From Chersky-840 sp963848335 (GTDB lineage Bacteria; Actinomycetota; Acidimicrobiia; Acidimicrobiales; UBA8190), in NCBI GenBank assembly GCA_963848335.1, contig CAWKDD010000003.1:1116001-1180000 (forward strand): a stretch of 64,000 nucleotides of DNA. Direction: 5' to 3'. The notes under the pieces are model-generated. The model made no database searches. It was not told the origin of the DNA and worked only from the letters and a program-made list of their open reading frames with translations. Position numbers and translations under genes: made by a program. Shown here piece after piece: positions 1 to 8,514 of this stretch; position 1 is the first letter of the stretch, and the number at the start of each line of letters is the position of its first letter.

Positions 1-448
1 TCCGACGGAGTGGTCGTCGACGAGGTCGCCGAGGTCACGTCGGACGTCCTGGACGCACTGCGGGTCCTCGTGCCGGAGTTGTCCTCGTCGGCTCCCCCAC
101 TCACCGAGACCGCGCTCGAGAAGATCGTGCAGTCCCCTGCCACCATGTTGCTGGTGGCCCGTGACGCTGCCGATGGCACCATCCTCGGATCGCTCACCCT
201 GGTGGTGTTCCACGCCCCCACGGGGGCCCGAGCGTGGATCGAGGACGTGGTGGTGGCTCCCCGGACCAGAGGGCGAGGCGTCGGGGCCGCCCTCGTGCAC
301 GCGGCCATGGACCGCGCCGGCGCGGCCGGGTCAAGGACGGTGGACCTTACCTCACGACCCTCGCCGCGAGGCGGCCAACCGTCTGTACGTGCGCTTGGGG
401 TTCGTGCAGCGCCAGACCAACGTCTACCGACGAGATCTCGAAACGTAG
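1..448 (+). CDS. GNAT-family N-acetyltransferase, 5' partial and frameshifted
   Basis: The frame is open from the first base, so the real start lies outside the window. The acetyl-CoA binding signature RGRGVGAALV is visible, with the usual preceding strand (IEDVVVAP). After VDLTSRPS the reading moves to the next frame, where the expected GNAT end (REAANRLYVRLGF) appears and stops at 446-448. One extra C near 364 explains the break. The family acetylates amines from acetyl-CoA; the substrate here cannot be told. I treat it as one gene with an indel, probably an assembly error, although a real pseudogene is possible. Confidence 0.7.
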   Translation, partial: PTEWSSTRSPRSRRTSWTHCGSSCRSCPRRLPHSPRPRSRRSCSPLPPCCWWPVTLPMAPSSDRSPWWCSTPPRGPERGSRTWWWLPGPEGEASGPPSCTRPWTAPARPGQGRWTLPHDPRREAANRLYVRLGFVQRQTNVYRRDLET

Positions 449-509
449 GCTGGGAAGACACGACCGAGTCGGCGGCGCGCGAGAGGCTCGCCGGGGCTAG
501 AAAGAAGTC

Positions 510-1343
510 ATGGTCAACGCCGGCATGGTCGAGTACTGGAACGGGCGGCCCACCGATGTCTGGGTGGCAGAGGCCGAACGCTTCGACGCCATGCTCGGCC
601 CCTTCGGCCGACGGCTGCTCACGGCCACTGCCCTCCAGCCCGACGAGCGGGTCCTGGACGTCGGGTGCGGCAACGGTGCCATCAGCCTGGAGGCGGCCCG
701 AGCCGTAGGGCCCGGCGGGCGGGTGACCGGCCTCGACCTCTCGGCACCCATGCTCGGGGTGGCCCGGCGGCGCGCCGAGGAACAAGGGATCGACATCGAC
801 TTCATCCAGGGCGACGCCCAGACCGCCTCCTTCGACCGACCGTTCGACGTGGTCGTGAGCCGCTTCGGCGTCATGTTCTTCGACGACCCGGAGGTCGCCT
901 TCGCCAACCTGGCAAGGGCGACGCGTCCCGGTGGCCGCCTGTGCTTCGTGTGCTGGCAGGAGATGTTCGCCAACGAGTGGATCGCGGTGCCGGCCATGGC
1001 GATAGTCGCCCACGTGGGGATCCCCGAGCTGCCCGAACCTGGCGCCCCCGGACCCTTCGCCCTGGCGGACGCTCAGCGGACCAGGGGCCTGCTCGAGTCC
1101 GCCGGATGGTCGGAGGTCACCGTCGAGGAGCACAAGGACGGGATGCGCATGGGACGCGACCCCGAGGACGTCGTCGCCTTCATGCTCCGTGACGAGATGG
1201 GCCGCCGGTTGGTGGAGGGTAAGGACCCCGAGGCGGTGCAGGCCGGAACCGAGGACGCCCTCGAAGCGCTGCGACAGTACGCCACGCCCGAGGGTGTCGT
1301 GCTGGGCGGCGCCTACTGGCTCGTGACCGCCCGCAAGGCGTAG
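510..1343 (+). CDS. class I SAM-dependent methyltransferase
   Basis: This 277-aa protein has the Rossmann SAM-binding core: motif I VLDVGCGNG at about residues 48-56, the acidic end of strand 2 (GLDLS), an acidic post-II loop (QGDAQ) and motif post-III (RPGGRLCFVCW). It resembles the UbiE/Methyltransf_11-25 type that acts on small molecules. The substrate is unknown. It starts 61 nt after the frameshifted GNAT on the same strand and could be co-transcribed with it. The ATG at 510 has only a weak purine stretch upstream. Confidence 0.85.
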   Translation: MVNAGMVEYWNGRPTDVWVAEAERFDAMLGPFGRRLLTATALQPDERVLDVGCGNGAISLEAARAVGPGGRVTGLDLSAPMLGVARRRAEEQGIDIDFIQGDAQTASFDRPFDVVVSRFGVMFFDDPEVAFANLARATRPGGRLCFVCWQEMFANEWIAVPAMAIVAHVGIPELPEPGAPGPFALADAQRTRGLLESAGWSEVTVEEHKDGMRMGRDPEDVVAFMLRDEMGRRLVEGKDPEAVQAGTEDALEALRQYATPEGVVLGGAYWLVTARKA

Positions 1344-1430
1344 CGGGCGGGACCAACCACCACCAGCTGCGTGGCTGTCGTCCGAACCGATCCGGCCCAG
1401 CTCCCGAAGGAGCAGACAGCAGCGGTGTGA

Positions 1431-2546
1431 TCAGTCAAGATCGCTGTCGGCCGAGGTGACGAACCATTTGGCGGGGTTCTGGATGTCACCAAGCAGGGGC
1501 GCGTCGCTGGTGAAGGCGAAAAATCGGATGCCCTGATTGCGTCGCCGTAGGAATCCCCTCGACCGAAACGCGCTACGAGCCCGGGGATTGAGCGTATTGC
1601 AGAGCAATGCGGCCACCCCGAGTTGCCGGGCCACACGGACGCCCGACCCGAGCAGCCGCGCCATGTCTCGTGGCGCTGCGAGGTAGTCGACGATCTCCAA
1701 CGCCTCACACCCACTCCACGTCGTTCGGCGCAAGACGAGGTACCCGATCAGCCGCTGGCGGTGAACCACGTAGTACCGGAGGTACTGATCGCGATCGGGG
1801 CATTCGTCGAATCGCCACCGGAGCCACGTGGCGTCGCGACGCGCGATGACGGGGTAGTGACCCGCCATGGTTTGCCACAGGCTGTCCGCACGCTGATCGA
1901 ACGTCTCGACTGGGACGAGCTCGGTGCGCGCACCCCGCATACGCCCGGCCGCGTCCAAGATCCATAGAGCTGGTGCGATCAGGGGTCGTGCCAGGAAGCG
2001 GACATGCCGGGGTACGCCTTCCCAGTGCAGGATCCCCCGACCATCGACCAGGCGAAAGTACATGGGGATGTGTCCGATGTCCGTCGATTGCCGGCGAACC
2101 AGCAGACGGTGCCCGGACGTGGAGACATTGAGGAAACCCGAGACCTGGCACGCCTGCCGGTGCGCCTCGGAGAGGGCCGCTCCGACCCCCCGGCCCCGCC
2201 ACTCCGGGTCCACCACCAGCTCGACCGCCCACGAGCCCCGGCAGTGTCGGCCGTCTACGAGCAGATCAAAGGGGATCCCGGCCTCGGTTCCGACGACCTT
2301 GCCGTCACGGCGACAGATCCAGATCGTGGGCGGATCACCGGTCCGAAAAGGATTGCGCCAGAACAACCAATCGGCGCGGGCCTGGTCCAGGAGTCGGCTG
2401 GTCTCCCCGTGCATCCTGGCCTTGAAAGCGCGCAGATCGGCGAGATCGTCCTCGGTGCAGCGGGAGGCGCTGTCCACTTCGGCAAGCATTTCCGTGGTCA
2501 ACCGGAAGCCCTCTTCGCCGACGCGCCGACGAAACCCATCATCCAC
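1431..2546 (-). CDS. tandem-GNAT acetyltransferase of polysaccharide-cluster type
   Basis: About 371 aa. The N-terminal half has a clear GNAT signature (VVDPEWRGRGVGAAL). The C-terminal half looks like a second GNAT fold and ends in the W-F-x-T-x-x-D-S-D tail common in acyltransferases of exopolysaccharide clusters (family knowledge from memory). It lies directly downstream of a PIG-L deacetylase on the same strand, and a deacetylase/N-acyltransferase pair would fit amino-sugar remodelling (inference). The ATG at 2546 overlaps the PIG-L gene by 49 nt; an in-frame ATG at 2489, just after the PIG-L stop, is an equally plausible start. Confidence 0.72.
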   Translation of the reverse strand: MDDGFRRRVGEEGFRLTTEMLAEVDSASRCTEDDLADLRAFKARMHGETSRLLDQARADWLFWRNPFRTGDPPTIWICRRDGKVVGTEAGIPFDLLVDGRHCRGSWAVELVVDPEWRGRGVGAALSEAHRQACQVSGFLNVSTSGHRLLVRRQSTDIGHIPMYFRLVDGRGILHWEGVPRHVRFLARPLIAPALWILDAAGRMRGARTELVPVETFDQRADSLWQTMAGHYPVIARRDATWLRWRFDECPDRDQYLRYYVVHRQRLIGYLVLRRTTWSGCEALEIVDYLAAPRDMARLLGSGVRVARQLGVAALLCNTLNPRARSAFRSRGFLRRRNQGIRFFAFTSDAPLLGDIQNPAKWFVTSADSDLD

Positions 2547-3379
2547 AGGCCCAGTCCCGAACCGGTGGGAACGCGGGGGGAGCGGGTACGGGAGTCATTG
2601 CCGGGGACGGGATAGAAGACTTCGTGAGGACCCATGAAGCGGCGGAGGAACCTCGGAGAGAGGCCGTTCTCCTCGATCAACTCCCCGCCCGCCGACGCGG
2701 ACAGCTGAGAGGCGTACACGAGGAGGGCCCTGTGCTTTCTCTCCAGGTACCCGGCCGTGCTGACGCGCTCGGGCCGGGACGATCCCTGCAGCGTGCGGAC
2801 CCACGATCGGGGTCGCTCCCATTGCCAGATCGGATAGAAACACAGGCGCACGCTCGTCCCCGCCAGGGCCCGTCGGGTGGCTTCTCCCAGGGCGGCGTGG
2901 TCGGAGTGGGGGTCGGCCTCCGAGGTGACGAGCACGTCTTCGGGGGAGCTCTTCTTCACCAGGTCCGACACCGCGTCGACCAGGGCCTCTCCGGCCAGGT
3001 GGAGCTGGGTCTCGGGGAACGACAGATGGATCACCGACTCGTCATCGAGCCCCAGCACCTTGCAGGCGGCGCGCAGCTCGGCGTCCCGGGTGGCGATGTT
3101 CTGTTCCGCCGTCTTGTGGGGGGGATAGGTGCTCCCGTCGCTGACCACCGCCACCTGCACGGGGGTTCCGGCGTCGACCTTCCGCATGATCGTGACACCG
3201 CACCCCAGCGTCTCGTCGTCGGGATGCGGGGCCAGCACGAGGCAGGACCGGCGGGCTATGGCATGTGTGCAGTCCACCCCGCTGCGGCCCATGGACACGC
3301 CGAGGACCGTGGAGATCGGGGGCTTTATGGGCTCCAGCAACCTCTCCCGCCACACCGGGGCCTCAGCGGGCTCGGCCAC
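2498..3379 (-). CDS. PIG-L/LmbE family N-acetylglucosaminyl deacetylase-like protein
   Basis: A 293-aa protein with the PIG-L zinc motif APHPDDETLGCG near residue 50 and the second metal site HSDH around residue 160. Family members are Zn hydrolases that remove N-acetyl from GlcNAc-type sugars (for example MshB or lincosamide LmbE). No signal peptide is seen. It starts at GTG 3379 (MAEPAEAPVW); the nearby ATG at 3389 is out of frame. It is first of a two-gene minus-strand unit with the tandem-GNAT protein. The substrate cannot be assigned. Confidence 0.82.
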   Translation of the reverse strand: MAEPAEAPVWRERLLEPIKPPISTVLGVSMGRSGVDCTHAIARRSCLVLAPHPDDETLGCGVTIMRKVDAGTPVQVAVVSDGSTYPPHKTAEQNIATRDAELRAACKVLGLDDESVIHLSFPETQLHLAGEALVDAVSDLVKKSSPEDVLVTSEADPHSDHAALGEATRRALAGTSVRLCFYPIWQWERPRSWVRTLQGSSRPERVSTAGYLERKHRALLVYASQLSASAGGELIEENGLSPRFLRRFMGPHEVFYPVPGNDSRTRSPRVPTGSGLGLWMMGFVGASAKRASG

Positions 3380-3822
3380 CGTGCGCCATTCGTCGGTGCC
3401 CGGGAACTCCGTAGTGGAGGCCGCCTCGGTCCGCGAAAAACACGGTCGGTGGTGTCCTCATCACCCTTGTACAGGACGAACCTGTGCAGCCGGACTGCAA
3501 CAGGTGGGCCTGATTGACCGTCGAACCAGTCATTGCCCGATGCCCCTCCACCGAGGTCCCCGATGCCCTCCATCGAGGTGGGTGACACGTACGGCCGCCC
3601 CTCACCGCTCCCTTGCGGATGGTGAGGAGAGGGTCCGAACCCGCACCCTCTCACAGAATGCTCCTTCGACTCCACTAGGACGTCAATTTCCCCTCAACAG
3701 TCGGCCAACGACAGCGAGGAGTGGCAGAAGAGGCTGACCGCGTTACCCCGCCCGACACACCGCAGGACATCAACACGGCGAGTGGCCACCCGCATCGGAC
3801 CGAGGACGGGGAGAATGGTGAC
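3380..3822. other. 443-nt intergenic stretch with one strong hairpin
   Basis: This lies between the divergent PIG-L and ureohydrolase genes. I find no supported gene here. A minus-strand open frame (3325-3675) antisense-overlaps the PIG-L start and has no recognisable domain. The clearest structure is a stem-loop at 3627-3652: 8-bp arms GAGAGGGT / ACCCTCTC around a 10-nt loop. The rest presumably holds two divergent promoters, but no convincing -35/-10 pair could be picked. Confidence 0.4.
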
Positions 3823-4833
3823 ATGCCGCCCCCGAACATGTACGGACCGGACGCCACCTTCGCCGGTGTTCCCTCTGGCGATCTCGGAGAGCCGGCGAGC
3901 CTTGCAGGCGCCAAGGCCGTGATCCTCGGGGCACCCTTCGACGGCGGCACCTCGCACCGGCCGGGATGCCGTTTCGGCCCTCAGGCCATCCGCCTCACCG
4001 ACTACCTCCCCCAAGACGGGCACCGCCCCCACCTCGCACTGGGGGTGGACCCCTTGGTCGAGCTCGGTGTCGTCGACGCGGGCGACGTCGAAATGCTCCC
4101 GGGGGAGATCGAGGTGTCACTGCAGCGCCTGGAGCACGCGGTCGAGCAGGTGGCGCGCACGGGCGCGATCCCAGTCGTCCTGGGTGGCGACCACACCATC
4201 ACCCTGCCCGACGTCACCGGCGTCGCCAAGCACGTCGGGTGGGGTCGTGTCTCGGTGGTCCACTTCGACGCCCACGCCGACACGGCGGACACGCAATTCG
4301 GTTCGCTGTACGGGCACGGGACGCCCATGCGGCGGCTCATCGAGTCCGGGGCGGCACGTGGCGACCGCTTCCTGCAGATCGGCCTGCGCGGCTACTGGCC
4401 CGATCCCGACACGCTGCGCTGGATGGCCGGCGAGGGCATGCGGAGCTTCGAGATGACCGAGATCGAGGCGCGCGGGCTCCCGGCCTGTCTGAGCGAGGCC
4501 TTCGCCATCGCCACCGACGAGTGCGACGCCGTCTTCTTGTCCGTCGACATCGACGTGGTCGATCCCGGCTCCGCCCCCGGCACCGGCACGCCGGAGCCGG
4601 GTGGGTTCTCCAGCCGCCAGCTCCTCGACGCCGTGCGCCGCGCCGCCACGGAGCTGCCCTTGGCCGGGATCGACGTCGTCGAGGTGTCACCCCCCTACGA
4701 CCATGCCGAGGTCACCGCCTTCCTGGCCAACCGCGTCGTCCTGGAGGCGCTGTCGGGGATGGCGTGGCGCCGGCGGGCCGGATCGGGGGGACACCCGCGC
4801 CGGGCCGAGGGCCCTCTGCTCGAGGGACGCTGA
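3823..4833 (+). CDS. agmatinase/arginase-family ureohydrolase
   Basis: Mn-dependent ureohydrolase, 336 aa. All metal motifs are visible: GGDHT, the DAHAD box (HFDAHADT) and SVDIDVVDP. The family hydrolyses guanidino groups to urea plus an amine (agmatine to putrescine, arginine to ornithine, guanidinobutyrate and others), so the substrate is uncertain. I chose ATG 3823 because GGGGAG sits just upstream; an in-frame GTG at 3721 would add 34 unlikely residues. The gene converges on a PLP amino-acid decarboxylase, with 4 nt between the two stops. Confidence 0.85.
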   Translation: MPPPNMYGPDATFAGVPSGDLGEPASLAGAKAVILGAPFDGGTSHRPGCRFGPQAIRLTDYLPQDGHRPHLALGVDPLVELGVVDAGDVEMLPGEIEVSLQRLEHAVEQVARTGAIPVVLGGDHTITLPDVTGVAKHVGWGRVSVVHFDAHADTADTQFGSLYGHGTPMRRLIESGAARGDRFLQIGLRGYWPDPDTLRWMAGEGMRSFEMTEIEARGLPACLSEAFAIATDECDAVFLSVDIDVVDPGSAPGTGTPEPGGFSSRQLLDAVRRAATELPLAGIDVVEVSPPYDHAEVTAFLANRVVLEALSGMAWRRRAGSGGHPRRAEGPLLEGR

Positions 4834-4837
4834 GCGA

Positions 4838-6199
4838 TCAGGCCATCGTGGCCAGGATCTCCTCGATCATGGTCAGCGTGGTGCCGGGATGGAGGAAGGC
4901 CAACCGGGCGACGGGCTCGCCCTCCCACGAGGTGGGGGTGACGAACCCGATCTGGCGGGCCAGGAGGCGCACGGACCAGGCGTCGTAATCCGAGACACCC
5001 CAGCCCGTGCGGCGAAAAAGGACGATCGAAAGCTCGGGATCGCGGACGAGCTCGAGATGCGGGGATCGCCTGATGAGCTCGGCACTCTGCCACGCCGTGT
5101 TGAGGACGGTCTCGACGGCTTCGCGGTACGCAGCGGCGCCGTGTACGGCGAGGGAGAACCATACCGGCAGCCCGCGCGCCCGGCGCGTCAGGTGCACGGC
5201 GTAATCGCTCGGGTTCCATACGGGGTGGTCGGCATCGTGGATGACGTCGAGATACGAGGCATTCTGGGCATGTACCGACCGGGCCAGGGATGGCTCCCGA
5301 TAGACGAGTGCGGCACAGTCGAAGGGAGCGTAGAGCCACTTGTGGGGGTCGATGACGAGCGAGTCGGCGTGCTCGATGCCCGCGTAGCGGTCGCGGACCA
5401 GCGGCGTGAAGAGCCCGGCCCCGCCGTACGCGGCGTCGACATGGAACCACAGGGAACGCTCCCGAGCGATCGAGCCGATCCCGTCGAGGTCGTCGACGAT
5501 CCCCGCGTTCGTCGTCCCGGCCGTAGCGACCACCCCGATCACGTCGTCACCCTCGGCGCCGCTGCGGTCCAACGCCGCCCGCAGGGCGTTCCCCGTGAGC
5601 CGATGGTCCATAACGGGCACCACGAAGGGCTCGACGGCCAGGATCCGCAAGGCCTTCTCGACCGAGGCATGGGCCTCCTCGCTCACGGCGATGCGCGGTC
5701 TATTCGGAACGGAGTGGCGCCGCGCCTGCGTCGTGTCACGCGCCACCACCAGAGCGGAGAGGTTGGCGATCGACCCTCCGGATACGAAGCAGCCGCCCGC
5801 CCCGGGCGGGAGGCCGGCCAACTCCGCCAGGAACGACAGCACCTGGTTCTCGGCTGCGACGGCTCCGGCCGCCTCCAGCCAGGACGTCCCCGCCAGCGAG
5901 GAACACGACACGACCATGTCGAACAGCAGCGCCGCCTTCGTCGGCGCGGCGGGGATGAACGACAGAAACCGCGGGCTGTCACAGGAGATGACCGCCGTCG
6001 CAAGATGATCGGCGAACAGGCTGAGCACTGTGCCCGGATCGTTACCGGTCTCCCCGATGAGCCCGGACAACACGTCGTCGAAGGTCTCCCGCGCCCCGCC
6101 GAAGTCGAGTGCAACCGGATCGAGCGCGAGCCGCCGCCGGCAGTAGTCGAAGATCAACTCCACCATGTGCTCGTCGAGCACGAACATCGGATTCGCCAT
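4838..6199 (-). CDS. group II PLP-dependent amino acid decarboxylase (aromatic/glutamate type)
   Basis: A 453-aa fold-type I decarboxylase. The PLP lysine lies in VIDPHKW (about K287), preceded by the DAAYG motif (about 255-259) and ATAGTT (about 225-230). This arrangement is typical of aromatic-L-amino-acid, glutamate and diaminobutyrate decarboxylases. ATG 6199 is chosen because GGAGG stands 6 nt before it; the frame stays open further upstream without a better site. It would release CO2 and an amine from an L-amino acid. Pairing with a ureohydrolase suggests amine/polyamine metabolism (inference only). Confidence 0.85.
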   Translation of the reverse strand: MANPMFVLDEHMVELIFDYCRRRLALDPVALDFGGARETFDDVLSGLIGETGNDPGTVLSLFADHLATAVISCDSPRFLSFIPAAPTKAALLFDMVVSCSSLAGTSWLEAAGAVAAENQVLSFLAELAGLPPGAGGCFVSGGSIANLSALVVARDTTQARRHSVPNRPRIAVSEEAHASVEKALRILAVEPFVVPVMDHRLTGNALRAALDRSGAEGDDVIGVVATAGTTNAGIVDDLDGIGSIARERSLWFHVDAAYGGAGLFTPLVRDRYAGIEHADSLVIDPHKWLYAPFDCAALVYREPSLARSVHAQNASYLDVIHDADHPVWNPSDYAVHLTRRARGLPVWFSLAVHGAAAYREAVETVLNTAWQSAELIRRSPHLELVRDPELSIVLFRRTGWGVSDYDAWSVRLLARQIGFVTPTSWEGEPVARLAFLHPGTTLTMIEEILATMA

Positions 6200-6297
6200 C
6201 ACCAACCTCCGGGCAACAGGATCGCACCCCGACGGCCAGCAGGGCGACACCGGCCCGTCCGTCCACACCGGTGCGACGAACGTGGCAGCGTGGGGGC

Positions 6298-7371
6298 ATG
6301 GACCTCCCCGTGATGCCTCCGGTCGCCCCCATGCTCGCCAAGCTCGCCCGGGAGCTCCCCGCCGCGCCGGGCATGCTGTACGAGCCCAAGTGGGACGGGT
6401 TCCGCTGTGTGGCGTTCCGGGACGGCCCCGAAGTGGAGCTCGGCAGCCGCAACGAGCGTCCCCTCACTCGGTACTTCCCCGAGCTCGTGGAGCCGATCCA
6501 GCGGTACTTCCCGGCCCGCGCCGTCGTCGACGGCGAGATCGTCATCGCCGGTGCTCTGGGGCTGGACTTCGACGCCCTCCTGCAGCGCATCCACCCCGCC
6601 GCGTCACGCGTGGCGTTGCTGGCCGAATCCACCCCGGCGTCATTCGTCGCCTTCGACCTTCTCGCCCTCGACCGACGCGACCTGCGCGAGGAGCCCTTTG
6701 CGGTCCGCCGCACCCTGCTCGAGGAGGCTCTCGGCGCCAGCGCCGCACCCATCCACCTCACGCCGTCGACCACCGACCCCGCTGTCGCCGGCGACTGGTT
6801 CTCGCGTTTCGAGGGCGCCGGGCTCGACGGCGTGGTGGCCAAACGCCCGGACCTCGCCTACCGGGAGGGCGAGCGGGTGATGATCAAGGTCAAGCACGAG
6901 CGCACCGCCGACTGCGTCGTGGCCGGGTTCCGTTGGCACAAGTCCGGCGGCGTGGTCGGATCGCTGCTGCTCGGCCTGAACGACGACGGAGGCGTGTTGC
7001 ACCACGTGGGCGTCACGGCGTCTTTCACCGCGGCCAGACGACGGGAGCTGGTGGAGGAGTTGGCGCCGTACCGCATGTCGAGCCCCGAAAGCCACCCGTG
7101 GGCGGCATGGGCACGGGTCGAGCACGACGCCTCCGGGGCCGGGCGCCGGCCGGGCATGCCGTCGCGCTGGAACGCGGGCAAGGACCTCGGTTGGGAACCC
7201 CTGGAGCCGACCCAGGTGTGCGAGGTGGCCTACGACCACCTTCAAGGAGACCGCTTCCGCCATGCCACGACGTTTCGCCGCTGGCGCCCGGACCGCCGCC
7301 CCGAATCGTGCACCTACTCCCAGCTCGAAACGGTGGTGCCGGCGGAGCTCGAGTCCGTGTTCAGGGCCTGA
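6298..7371 (+). CDS. ligC: ATP-dependent DNA ligase, LigC type
   Basis: 357 aa, matching mycobacterial LigC. The adenylation motif I is YEPKWDGFR with nucleophile K31. Motif III (FVAFDLLALD), motif IV (GLDGVVAKR) and motif V (VMIKVKH) follow, then a C-terminal OB domain. It seals nicks through ligase-AMP. The start is ATG 6298, in the short gap after the divergent decarboxylase. It converges on a LigD-like polymerase gene with 31 nt between stops. In mycobacteria, LigC and Prim-PolC have been linked to excision repair; the same partnership is likely here. Confidence 0.92.
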   Translation: MDLPVMPPVAPMLAKLARELPAAPGMLYEPKWDGFRCVAFRDGPEVELGSRNERPLTRYFPELVEPIQRYFPARAVVDGEIVIAGALGLDFDALLQRIHPAASRVALLAESTPASFVAFDLLALDRRDLREEPFAVRRTLLEEALGASAAPIHLTPSTTDPAVAGDWFSRFEGAGLDGVVAKRPDLAYREGERVMIKVKHERTADCVVAGFRWHKSGGVVGSLLLGLNDDGGVLHHVGVTASFTAARRRELVEELAPYRMSSPESHPWAAWARVEHDASGAGRRPGMPSRWNAGKDLGWEPLEPTQVCEVAYDHLQGDRFRHATTFRRWRPDRRPESCTYSQLETVVPAELESVFRA

Positions 7372-7402
7372 CCCCCGCGGCCGGCGGCCACGCTGGCGCG
7401 CC

Positions 7403-8422
7403 TCAGGGCTCCCGACGACGCGCCCTGCTCGGTGCCACGCGGTTGGGCTCGCCACGTTGCTTGGCGAAGTGGGGCGGCCAGGGCGCGTCCCCGAGGCCCT
7501 CGGCCTCGTCGCGATAGGAGAGCTCGAGGAGGGGGCCGAGGTCGTGGCGGGCGTCGTCGATCCCGGCCGCGGGGTCTCCCCGGGTCGCGTAGCGACCGGG
7601 CACGGTGGCGATGGTCAGGTCACCGGGGTCCACGTCGGGCACCTCGTCCCACTCGACGGGGCACGACACTCGCGCTTCGGGGTTCGCCCGGACCGAATAG
7701 GCCGACGCCACGGTCCGGTCGCGTGCATTTTGGTTGTAGTCGACGAAGACGCGCTCGCCGCGTTGCTCCTTCCACCATGCCGAGGTGGCGATGTCGGGAA
7801 GTCGACGCTCCAGCTCGCGTGCCAAGGCCAGCGCGGCGCGGCGGACCTCTGTGAAGCTCCACCTCGGCTCTATGGGGACGTTCACGTGGATACCTCTCGA
7901 CCCTGACGTCTTGGGGAACCCGACCAGGGCGTGCTCCTCGAGCACGGCACGCGCCTCGAGCGCCACGCGCCGCACTGCCTCGAAGGGAACGCCGGGTTGG
8001 GGATCGAGGTCGACACGAAGCTCGTCGGGGTGTTCGGTGTCGGCACGCCGTACCGGCCAGGGGTTGAGATCGAGACACCCCAGGTTGACCGCCCACAGGA
8101 TGTGGGCCACGTCCACCGGGCACAATTCCTCCGCGCTGCGCCCGCTCGGGAAGGTGACCGTCACCGTCTCGAGCCACGGCGGACGGCTGGCCGGAACCCG
8201 CTTCTGGTAGAAGAACGGGCCCTCGGCCCCGTCGGGATACCGCTTGAGCACCGTGGGTCGCTCCCGCACGCCCCGCAAGGCGCCAGGACCTACCGCGTAG
8301 TAGTAGTGGACGAGGTCGAGCTTGGTCTCTCCCCGCGCCGAGAAGAAGACCTTGTCCGGGTTGGAGACCTTCACCGAATGCCCGTCGACCTCCACGGCCA
8401 CGGCAGGGATCCCCGATGCCAT
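7403..8422 (-). CDS. stand-alone LigD-like polymerase/primase (PolDom, Prim-PolC type)
   Basis: 339 aa, composed only of the archaeo-eukaryotic-primase-like PolDom of LigD, with no ligase or nuclease domain. The catalytic metal pair is in RVDLDP (D-x-D), with the nucleotide-binding SGSRGIHV stretch following. Such proteins add ribonucleotides preferentially and fill short gaps during NHEJ or excision repair. It faces ligC tail-to-tail. No ku gene is present in the window. The N-terminus (HSVKVSNPDKVFF) is the normal start of the domain, so the protein looks complete. Confidence 0.9.
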   Translation of the reverse strand: MASGIPAVAVEVDGHSVKVSNPDKVFFSARGETKLDLVHYYYAVGPGALRGVRERPTVLKRYPDGAEGPFFYQKRVPASRPPWLETVTVTFPSGRSAEELCPVDVAHILWAVNLGCLDLNPWPVRRADTEHPDELRVDLDPQPGVPFEAVRRVALEARAVLEEHALVGFPKTSGSRGIHVNVPIEPRWSFTEVRRAALALARELERRLPDIATSAWWKEQRGERVFVDYNQNARDRTVASAYSVRANPEARVSCPVEWDEVPDVDPGDLTIATVPGRYATRGDPAAGIDDARHDLGPLLELSYRDEAEGLGDAPWPPHFAKQRGEPNRVAPSRARRREP

Positions 8423-8514
8423 CCGTCGATGGTGACACGGATCAAGGTCGGAGCGGTGCTTTCCTGCACGCGCTCGGGGCGGCGCGCGCCGATGCCGGTC
8501 GATAGCCTCGGCAC

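Noticed and set aside
3325..3675. 116-aa minus-strand frame upstream of PIG-L
   Set aside because: Overlaps the PIG-L start in another frame, has no recognisable domain and no ribosome site.
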